A DNA stretch of 5,685 nucleotides from Candidatus Gastranaerophilales bacterium (lineage in GTDB: Bacteria > Cyanobacteriota > Vampirovibrionia > Gastranaerophilales > Gastranaerophilaceae). This document shows positions 1-4,421 of this stretch, in pieces. Under the pieces are notes generated by a model, which did not search any database, was not told the origin of the DNA, and saw nothing but the letters and a program-made list of their open reading frames with translations. Numbering within the stretch: position 1 is the stretch's first letter; every line of letters starts with the position of its first letter. Made by a program: the position numbers and the translations under genes. The stretch is from positions 1-5,685 of the forward strand of contig CALVEE010000219.1 in assembly GCA_944326495.1 (NCBI GenBank), read 5' to 3'.

Positions 1-61
1 CAGTTATTGGCAAACTAATTCCTGACTTACAATCTTGTTTTTTACCGGACAGTTATGCCTT

Positions 62-90
62 TTTGAGGGAGGGCTGGGGTGGGTGCTGAA
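62..90. repeat. G-rich patch, possible half of an intergenic repeat
   Basis: This strongly purine-skewed, GC-rich stretch contains GAGGGAGGGCTGGGGTGGG. Its 75-85 segment matches the reverse complement of 183-193 at 9 of 11 positions, so it may be the opposite arm of a dispersed intergenic repeat whose other arm is the GC-rich patch at 154-235. The composition contrasts sharply with the surrounding AT-rich DNA. A repeat family cannot be proven from one window. Confidence 0.3.
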
Positions 91-153
91 AGCGGAGTTT
101 AGGAGCTTAGGAGAAGTTAAAATTTTATGAAATTAATGAATATTTTTACATTT

Positions 154-235
154 TGCCCCCTCACCGCATCCGTAGTTTTCGGCTCCCGCCCCAAACACGG
201 CTGCTCCTCTCTCACAGGGAGAGGAGTGTTGCAAG
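154..235. repeat. GC-rich island with a strong hairpin (204-226), repeat-like
   Basis: The island is far richer in G+C than its flanks. It ends in a perfect 8-bp inverted repeat, CTCCTCTC at 204-211 and GAGAGGAG at 219-226, which can extend inward by a T-G and a C-G pair to leave a three-base ACA loop. The pattern of CCCCTCACC followed by a CTC/GAG hairpin resembles mobile intergenic hairpin repeats seen in many low-GC bacterial genomes; that resemblance is from memory and not verified. The hairpin is not followed directly by a T-run, so it is a poor classical terminator, though it could protect RNA 3' ends. Confidence 0.4.
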
Positions 236-335
236 CCTTGATTTTTATCTGTTAATTATGCTCTTGCTGGAGGGGGAATAAATTTTGTTAATTATTCAGC
301 TTACAAATGTAAAAATATTATATTTGTTTTATTGT

Positions 336-359
336 AAAAATTAAATAATCAATTTATTT
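336..359 (-). terminator. Weak candidate terminator of the nanE-UbiA gene row
   Basis: Read on the minus strand, a six-pair AT-only stem (AAATAA/TTATTT, plus-strand 343-348 and 354-359) with a five-base loop is followed two bases later by five T residues (340-336). The stem has no G-C pairs, so it would be weak. It is listed because it is the best minus-strand stem plus T-run seen in the non-coding stretch below 413. Confidence 0.2.
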
Positions 360-412
360 GTTCGATTTTACCCAGGCTACTTAATATTTCTTTACAATGT
401 GCTATAAAATTT

Positions 413-1381
413 TTACCCTAACCCCATAACTATTGCAATACAAAGTATAAGTGCAAAATAAATCATTAAATTTCTGGATTGATAAATTCTTGTCATAAAA
501 GCAGGCGCATTCATCATGTTTTCCATCGGAAAATGATACCACCTGTGCTCCGGAATTGAGTCCGGATTTTTAGCAAAAGCCTCCATTGATTTATACAAAT
601 CAACAGCAAGCGGAATTGTCAAGCAGACCAGAAAAACCTGCCAGTCCAGAATATCAAAGATACACAAAGGTAAAAGAGAAAGGTAGGCTGAAACAAGCAT
701 AACTTTCAATACTTTTAAAGCCTCATAGGGAGTTTTAAATCTGTTTGCAAGAGTTTTGTGTCCTTCGTTTATGTCAAAATAAAAATCCATGACTGTATGA
801 ATATACAGTAAAACAACTGTAATAATCATAGTCGGAATAGAGAGTACAAAAACTTCCCACGAGTATGTTTTTGTCATAACATAATAAATTCCTCCGAATA
901 AAGCCGGCCCATAAGCTATTGCAACAGCAATTTCAGAGAGCATGTTTCTGGAAAGAAATGAGTATAATAAAGTTATTATTCCTCCTGTCAAAGCAAAATA
1001 TATAACGCCTGCACCGCATTTTAGATATAAAAATACTCCCAGAATAAGTGCAATAAGCAGATACAAACCCGCCAGCTCAAGTATTTCTATAGGCTTAACC
1101 CTTCCTGAAACTAAATATCTGCATTTTGTTTTCTGTGAATTTTTAAAATACTCTTTTTTATCAAAATTAACCTGCCTGATAAGTGATTTATAATCAAAAT
1201 AATCATCTAAAATATTAGCCGCAAGGTGCGCAAAACATACGCCTATGAATGCAATCAGCCCGTATTTAATATTTCCGGATACGAAAGCGGAATAGGTAAA
1301 AACAACAAGCCAGGACATTATTGTCATAGGAAGCGAAAACACTCTTGAGCATTCTAAAATAGTTGATATTAAATTAAGCAT
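413..1381 (-). CDS. UbiA-family integral membrane prenyltransferase
   Basis: UbiA enzymes move a polyprenyl chain from its diphosphate to an acceptor (quinone precursor, haem, chlorophyllide or sugar phosphate) inside the membrane. Both Asp-rich, Mg-binding signatures are visible: N56-x-x-D59-D60-x-x-D63, and D199-x-x-x-D203-x-x-x-G207-x-x-T210 (HTVMDFYFDINEGHKT). Hydrophobic stretches at about 14-36, 40-58, 97-122, 124-145, 149-169, 176-198, 222-243, 248-265 and 304-320 give the nine helices normal for the family, and 322 residues is a usual length. A 278-290 segment (EHRWYHFPMENMM) lies in the loop before the last helix. The motif style is nearest MenA-like members, but the acceptor cannot be read from sequence. 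The gene lies 32 nt after the 71-residue gene, lacks a clear Shine-Dalgarno and may have its own promoter. Alternatives are quinone synthesis or a lipid-linked sugar enzyme. Confidence 0.88.
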   Translation of the reverse strand: MLNLISTILECSRVFSLPMTIMSWLVVFTYSAFVSGNIKYGLIAFIGVCFAHLAANILDDYFDYKSLIRQVNFDKKEYFKNSQKTKCRYLVSGRVKPIEILELAGLYLLIALILGVFLYLKCGAGVIYFALTGGIITLLYSFLSRNMLSEIAVAIAYGPALFGGIYYVMTKTYSWEVFVLSIPTMIITVVLLYIHTVMDFYFDINEGHKTLANRFKTPYEALKVLKVMLVSAYLSLLPLCIFDILDWQVFLVCLTIPLAVDLYKSMEAFAKNPDSIPEHRWYHFPMENMMNAPAFMTRIYQSRNLMIYFALILCIAIVMGLG

Positions 1382-1387
1382 AAATAT

Positions 1388-1396
1388 ATCATATCA
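1388..1396 (-). promoter_or_regulatory. Possible internal extended -10 promoter for the UbiA gene
   Basis: On the minus strand TGATATGAT (1396-1388) fits an extended -10 element, TG-N-TATGAT, differing from TATAAT at one base. It ends six bases before the UbiA-gene ATG, so transcription would start at or beside the A of the start codon and give a leaderless message. No good -35 hexamer is seen, as is common for extended -10 promoters. The short AT-rich spacer could produce this by chance. Confidence 0.3.
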
Positions 1397-1413
1397 CAAA
1401 TACAGCATCTTTG

Positions 1414-1629
1414 TTAGCTGACCAGTCCGCCGAAAGCCATAACATCTTCCCAGGCAGCTCCTGCTTCCAGCATCTCTTCTGCAGTAAATCCAAATAGGGT
1501 AATTGTATCAATAACTTCATTTTTGTTTTCAATATTTTTTACCACAGACTCCAGAGCAGACTCCCTTGTCATATATTGAAACTTGTCGTGCACGCCGAGT
1601 TTCAGGCTTCTTCTCTTTGCTTTACCCAT
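1414..1629 (-). CDS. Small conserved-looking protein of unknown function (71 aa)
   Basis: I do not recognise this protein. It has a strongly basic start (MGKAKRRSLK), a middle predicted helical region, and an acidic amphipathic C-terminal half (TLFGFTAEEMLEAGAAWEDV, about 44-63) that ends in Gly/Leu/Val. It has no cysteines, membrane segment or signal peptide, so it is probably cytosolic. The start is well supported: a GGAGG Shine-Dalgarno lies nine bases upstream, inside the 3' end of the ROK kinase gene, and the two genes overlap by 8 nt (ATGGGTAA holds both the start and the upstream stop). That arrangement points to translational coupling and to a real gene. It could be a partner or regulator of the kinase, but nothing in the sequence proves this. 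Confidence 0.75.
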   Translation of the reverse strand: MGKAKRRSLKLGVHDKFQYMTRESALESVVKNIENKNEVIDTITLFGFTAEEMLEAGAAWEDVMAFGGLVS

Positions 1630-2503
1630 TTTCTAATGCCTCCAGCGCTAATAGAGAAACACCTATCATGCCGGCATAATTCTCTGTTTCAGCAAGCCTT
1701 ATTGAAGTCGGAGTTGTTACATTGTCACTGTTAACCTCATTTTCAATCTTCTTAATATCTAAAAATTGAGCCATTGAGCCTGATAAAACAACACAGTCCG
1801 GATCAAACAATTTAACAAGTCCTACAATCCCTATCACTATATATTCCTGCCACATATTAAATATTTCAAGCATTTTGCTGTCATTATTTTTTACCCCGTC
1901 AATTACATCATACGTTGTAACATCAGGATTATTAAGATATTCTTCAGCACTTCGTTTTAATCCGGTGCCGGATGTATATGCTTCATAGCAGTCCCAGCTA
2001 CCGCAGGTGCATTTTCTGCGCTTATCGGAAAACATCTTAAAATGCATTCCGCCCGCTGCTCCGGATTTTCCTTTGAATAGCTTGTTATCAATAATTATTC
2101 CGCCGCCCACACCGGTACCGAATGTCAGCATAATAGAAACATTAGTTCCTTTAGAAGCTCCTATTCTGTATTCTGCCCAGGCAGCAGCATTAGCATCGTT
2201 TTCAAGAAAAACTCTTTTTCCGCTAAGCTCCTGAAAATTTATTGTATAATATCCTTTAACAAGATTTCCTGTAGAGCCTATAACTGCCGTATTTTCATTA
2301 TTAACATCGCCTGCTGTTGCAATAGCGATTATATCTGCATCCTGTTCATATTTTTCAATCTGTTTTTTTAAAACATCTTTAATCCCGTCAATTGTTTTTG
2401 GAGTAGAAAATTTATCAATTTCGCTGATTATTTTCCCCTCTTCATTAACTATAGCGCTGTATATTTTTGTACCGCCTATATCAAATGCAAGTGCTTTTTT
2501 CAT
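1622..2503 (-). CDS. nanK: ROK-family sugar kinase, probable N-acetylmannosamine kinase
   Basis: ROK kinases phosphorylate a sugar at O6 with ATP in the cytosol. The protein has the N-terminal phosphate-binding motif DIGGTK (8-13), the NDANAAA segment with the expected catalytic base Asp103, the second phosphate loop FGTGVGGG (128-135), and the ROK zinc site His154 with Cys165, Cys167 and Cys172 (CTCGSWDC), followed by E174 and a YTSG turn. VVLSGS (238-243) fits the adenosine-binding region. Its 293 residues match single-domain ROK kinases without the DNA-binding domain of ROK repressors. Pairing with nanE suggests ManNAc as substrate, giving ManNAc-6-P; glucose or GlcNAc remain possible. The Glu usual in the GExGH motif appears replaced by Gly (AAGGMH, 149-154). 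The start is supported by AAGGAAG upstream. The gene overlaps the 64-aa gene by 23 nt and the 71-aa gene by 8 nt. Confidence 0.85.
   Translation of the reverse strand: MKKALAFDIGGTKIYSAIVNEEGKIISEIDKFSTPKTIDGIKDVLKKQIEKYEQDADIIAIATAGDVNNENTAVIGSTGNLVKGYYTINFQELSGKRVFLENDANAAAWAEYRIGASKGTNVSIMLTFGTGVGGGIIIDNKLFKGKSGAAGGMHFKMFSDKRRKCTCGSWDCYEAYTSGTGLKRSAEEYLNNPDVTTYDVIDGVKNNDSKMLEIFNMWQEYIVIGIVGLVKLFDPDCVVLSGSMAQFLDIKKIENEVNSDNVTTPTSIRLAETENYAGMIGVSLLALEALENG
1639..1643 (-). promoter_or_regulatory. Shine-Dalgarno of the 71-aa gene, inside the ROK gene
   Basis: On the minus strand GGAGG sits nine bases before the ATG at 1629, within the last codons of the upstream kinase gene. It fixes the start of the small gene and supports coupled translation. 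Confidence 0.75.
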
Positions 2504-2675
2504 TTATCTTACTTCCTTTTTCAAAAGTATCTTTTAAAAGAATTTTGTCAACAGCTTTTTTTGATGTTCTCACAAGTTTCGGAGCAGATTTTGCTGCAGT
2601 TTTAGTTTCAAAATCCCGTTCACAAATTATTTTTAGCAGTTGGATTGCGATATCATAATTAGACATTAGTTTCAT
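2481..2675 (-). CDS. Small basic protein of unknown function bridging nanE and the kinase (64 aa)
   Basis: I do not recognise this protein. It is helical-looking at the start (SNYDIAIQLLKIICERDFE, about 5-23) and Lys-rich afterwards (TAAKSAPKLVRTSKKAVDKI), with cysteines at 18 and 63 and no membrane segment. It fills exactly the 155-bp gap between nanE and the ROK kinase, overlapping nanE by 17 nt and the kinase by 23 nt. GAGGA lies eight bases before the ATG at 2675, which favours that start over a second in-frame ATG at 2666; the latter would overlap the nanE stop as ATGTCTAA. Placement, ribosome site and ordinary-looking codon use suggest a real gene. The alternative is a chance open frame within a leader that serves only the kinase. 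Confidence 0.6.
   Translation of the reverse strand: MKLMSNYDIAIQLLKIICERDFETKTAAKSAPKLVRTSKKAVDKILLKDTFEKGSKINEKSTCI
2512..2518 (-). promoter_or_regulatory. Shine-Dalgarno of the ROK kinase gene
   Basis: On the minus strand AAGGAAG ends eight bases before the ATG at 2503. It lies inside the coding sequence of the 64-residue gene, whose stop codon is at 2481-2483, downstream of the kinase start. It supports the chosen kinase start. Confidence 0.7.
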
Positions 2676-3354
2676 TGTTTATTTCCTCAATAAATCTTTT
2701 AGTAATTAATTGCGGTCTTGTGATGGCAGAACCTATTACAACGCAGTGAGCTCCGTATTCAAAAGCTTTTTTTACATCTTTTGGTTCCCATATCCGGCCT
2801 TCAAGCACTACTGGTGTGTCTATAAGCTCAACAAGCTCTTTTAGCAGTTTAAAATCAGGTTCTTTATCAGGCTCTCCTGATTCAAGCGTGTAGCCGGCAA
2901 GTGTTGTTGAAATTATATCCGCCCCTAAGTTTGCGCAGATTTCGCCTTCTTCAAGAGTAGAAATATCTGCCATAGCAAGCCTTCCTGCTTTATGGATTGT
3001 GTCAATAATTTCTTCTACCAGACATCCGTCATGCGGGCGTGATGTCCCGTCAAAAGCTATTATATCAGCACCGGCCTCAATTAAGCTGTTAACCTCTTTT
3101 ATTCCGGGGGTAATATATACAATCTCCCGCCAGTTTTCAGGAAGTTTATCCGGCTTAGTCAAACCAATCACCGGCAGGTTAAACTGTTTAGCATTTCTTA
3201 CATCTCTTGCTCCTGCAACTCTAAGACCTCCGGCTCCGCCTGTTACTACAGATTTCATCATTGCAAGCATACATTCTTCTTTATATAAAGGCTCATCAGG
3301 CATTGCCTGTACTGATACTACAATTTTTCCCTTTAATTTTTCAATAATATCCAT
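2659..3354 (-). CDS. nanE: N-acetylmannosamine-6-phosphate 2-epimerase
   Basis: NanE converts ManNAc-6-P to GlcNAc-6-P in the cytosol, joining sialic-acid/ManNAc breakdown to amino-sugar metabolism. The 231-residue protein is a full-length TIM barrel of the family: VSVQAMPDEPL (13-23), GAGGLRVAG (40-48), DGTSRP (102-107), MADISTLEE (128-136), GADIISTTLAGYT (144-156), VLEGRIWEP (183-191) and VVIGSAITRPQLIT (205-218). Lys67 and Glu185 sit where the catalytic Lys/Glu pair of characterised NanE enzymes is expected. The loop after Lys67 (PDKLPENWREIVYITP) looks a few residues longer than the short KRDY-type loop I recall. It is the first gene of the minus-strand row, followed by the 64-aa gene with a 17-nt overlap. 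No Shine-Dalgarno precedes its ATG; a TATGAT element lies 11 bases upstream. Confidence 0.95.
   Translation of the reverse strand: MDIIEKLKGKIVVSVQAMPDEPLYKEECMLAMMKSVVTGGAGGLRVAGARDVRNAKQFNLPVIGLTKPDKLPENWREIVYITPGIKEVNSLIEAGADIIAFDGTSRPHDGCLVEEIIDTIHKAGRLAMADISTLEEGEICANLGADIISTTLAGYTLESGEPDKEPDFKLLKELVELIDTPVVLEGRIWEPKDVKKAFEYGAHCVVIGSAITRPQLITKRFIEEINNETNV
2684..2688 (-). promoter_or_regulatory. Shine-Dalgarno of the 64-aa gene, inside nanE
   Basis: On the minus strand GAGGA lies eight bases before the ATG at 2675, within the last codons of nanE (Ile-Glu-Glu). It decides the start at 2675 over the ATG at 2666, which would be 17 bases away. Confidence 0.6.
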
Positions 3355-3360
3355 ATTTGA

Positions 3361-3392
3361 ATTTTATCATAAAAGATTAGTATTGATAAAAT
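3361..3392. promoter_or_regulatory. Inverted repeat, candidate operator between nanE and the divergent gene
   Basis: Perfect 9-bp arms, ATTTTATCA (3361-3369) and TGATAAAAT (3384-3392), are separated by 14 bp, with arm centres about 23 bp apart, close to two helical turns. The left arm covers the nanE -10 candidate and the right arm covers the -35 of the plus-strand promoter, so one bound dimer could control both directions. Both arms are AT-rich, so a chance repeat is possible. No regulator gene is in view. Confidence 0.4.
3366..3371 (-). promoter_or_regulatory. Candidate -10 element of the nanE gene row
   Basis: On the minus strand TATGAT ends 11 bases before the nanE ATG, so the transcript would begin about four or five bases before the start codon. 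It is the same hexamer as the one before the UbiA gene. No clear -35 is found at 16-18 bp. The hexamer overlaps the left arm of the inverted repeat at 3361-3392, which would suit repression. Confidence 0.4.
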
Positions 3393-3411
3393 ATTAAAAC
3401 AAATTTATAAT
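3383..3411 (+). promoter_or_regulatory. Sigma-70-type promoter for the membrane-anchored protein gene
   Basis: TTGATA (3383-3388) and a perfect TATAAT (3406-3411) are 17 bp apart, one base short of full consensus. Transcription would start near 3418, leaving a leader of about 20 nt that includes the ribosome site AGGGGG. Confidence 0.7.
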
Positions 3412-3427
3412 GTAATCAGAAGATTTT

Positions 3428-3433
3428 AGGGGG
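3428..3433 (+). promoter_or_regulatory. Shine-Dalgarno of the membrane-anchored protein gene
   Basis: AGGGGG, one mismatch from AGGAGG, lies four bases before the ATG at 3438. The spacing is short but usable, and it supports this start. Confidence 0.6.
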
Positions 3434-3437
3434 AAAC

Positions 3438-4421
3438 ATGAAGAAAGCAGTTTTCGTCGGAATTTTATCAGCAGCGGCCGTATGCCTGCTGGCGTTTTTT
3501 GTGAATAAAGAGTCACAAACGGACAGTTCTTCCCCTAATACGGCAGTTGAAAAACAATCCGCTCCTCAAAAACAAGCAGCCGTACAAAAAGAAGAGACAG
3601 AAGATGAAAAACAGCCGGAAGAACCTTTGCCGCCTAAAGAAATTATAAAGCACGCAAAGATGTATTCTTCGATTTCTAATAATCAGCTTCCTCTCTCAGG
3701 AATTACACTGCTTGCGGAACTGCCGGAAGATGTCAGGGAAGAAATTGAAGATATTATTGACTCTTCAAAAAATATTTATATGCTCAAGAAGTTTGACAAT
3801 AAACTCCTTTTACTGGTGGAAAATCCTTCTGACAGCAGACATAATATTGATTTAAAAGAGATTTCATTAGAAAGTGAAGCTGTTAAAAATACCCCGTTCA
3901 GCTCGCATATTGCCGGAGATGAAACAGAGAATGACATTTGGGAGTACGAAGATAATGACGATACAAAACGTCCTGTTAAGCACATAAAACATGATGAAGA
4001 AAATAATATAGAGTATACAGAATTTTGGAATTATTCTGCAGATGAGCCTGTCAAGTATGAGATGCGCGACAGTGAGAACAGGGTTGTGTCAATTAAAAAA
4101 GAAACAATTGATAATGAGACAAGCTTAAGAGAAGAACATATATTATACAATATTGACGGAAGCACAAAACAGAGTGTTTCAATAAGTTACAGCGGGCCTG
4201 AAATCACGCGGTTTACTTATTATAACTCCGAAAAACCGGAAGAAGGAATAAGCATTTTTAGTGATTACGGCGCAGACGGGAATAAGATTAAAGAAACTGT
4301 CTACACTCCTGATTTTAAACCGGTTAATACTTATGAACCTATATACAAAGACGGAGTCCGTTCCGGTATAAGAGTGTTGGATAGTCAAAACAGGGAAATT
4401 GAAAAAATATTAGCCAAATAG
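3438..4421 (+). CDS. Membrane-anchored extracytoplasmic protein of unknown function
   Basis: I do not recognise a family. An N-terminal Lys-Lys followed by a hydrophobic stretch (4-22) forms a signal anchor or signal peptide. Cys16 is preceded by Ala-Ala-Val, a poor lipobox, so a lipoprotein is unlikely. Residues 23-66 form a Ser/Gln/Glu/Pro-rich, disordered-looking linker. From about 67 to 160 there is a mixed helix/strand region. From about 178 to the end the sequence is hydrophilic and strand-rich, with recurring Tyr/Phe and Asp/Asn-Gly turns (ILYNIDGST, FSDYGADGNK, PIYKDGVRSG, RVLDSQNRE), suggesting irregular beta-hairpin repeats like those of MORN or YD-type surface proteins. That is an impression, not a match. 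The product probably acts outside the cytoplasm. The gene has a strong promoter of its own, diverges from nanE, and ends inside the 3' end of the opposing metalloprotease gene. Confidence 0.75.
   Translation: MKKAVFVGILSAAAVCLLAFFVNKESQTDSSSPNTAVEKQSAPQKQAAVQKEETEDEKQPEEPLPPKEIIKHAKMYSSISNNQLPLSGITLLAELPEDVREEIEDIIDSSKNIYMLKKFDNKLLLLVENPSDSRHNIDLKEISLESEAVKNTPFSSHIAGDETENDIWEYEDNDDTKRPVKHIKHDEENNIEYTEFWNYSADEPVKYEMRDSENRVVSIKKETIDNETSLREEHILYNIDGSTKQSVSISYSGPEITRFTYYNSEKPEEGISIFSDYGADGNKIKETVYTPDFKPVNTYEPIYKDGVRSGIRVLDSQNREIEKILAK

Larger units (their letters stand above)
1..412. other. Non-coding region downstream of the minus-strand gene row
   Basis: No convincing gene is seen on either strand. 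The region is a mosaic: AT-rich DNA broken by a G-rich patch near 64-87 and a C-rich/GC-rich patch near 154-235 that ends in a strong hairpin. From about 240 to 412 the sequence is very AT-rich with short weak inverted repeats. TTAGGAG occurs twice in tandem (99-105 and 107-113). The UbiA gene ends at 413 reading leftward, so the right part of this stretch must be its 3' untranslated region, but no strong intrinsic terminator is visible. Short open frames crossing the GC-rich patches look like chance products. Confidence 0.6.

Noticed and set aside
3..89. Plus-strand frame open from the window edge to a TGA at 87-89, possible tail of an upstream gene
   Set aside because: Only 28 codons, the last third lying in the G-rich patch (LREGWGGC), and no family recognisable. 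It cannot be supported as a coding end from this window.
127..255. Plus-strand 42-codon open frame starting ATG AAA TTA, with AGGAG 13 bases upstream
   Set aside because: It runs through the GC-rich hairpin repeat, its peptide composition looks like translated repeat, and the ribosome-site spacing is long. A chance frame is more likely than a gene.
942..1193. Plus-strand open frame opposite the UbiA gene
   Set aside because: Antisense shadow of a well-supported membrane enzyme, with no ribosome site or family motif.
2007..2234. Plus-strand open frame opposite the ROK kinase
   Set aside because: Antisense of conserved kinase motifs; Pro/Ser-rich product typical of a shadow frame.
2467..2658. 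Plus-strand open frame opposite the 64-aa gene
   Set aside because: No ribosome site, and against the direction of the gene row; the minus-strand frame has SD support and overlaps both neighbours.
2999..3397. Plus-strand 132-codon open frame opposite nanE
   Set aside because: Complement of strongly conserved NanE motifs, and it runs into the divergent promoter region.
3438..3503. Lipoprotein signal with Cys16 as the lipidated residue
   Set aside because: The residues before Cys16 are Ala-Ala-Val, so the small residue needed at -1 is missing. A signal anchor or ordinary signal peptide fits better.
3776..3985. Minus-strand open frame opposite the membrane-anchored protein gene
   Set aside because: Ser/Leu-rich shadow frame with no supporting signals; the plus-strand gene has promoter, ribosome site and signal anchor.
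4179..4388. Minus-strand open frame opposite the 3' part of the membrane-anchored protein gene
   Set aside because: Shadow frame without ribosome site or recognisable motif.
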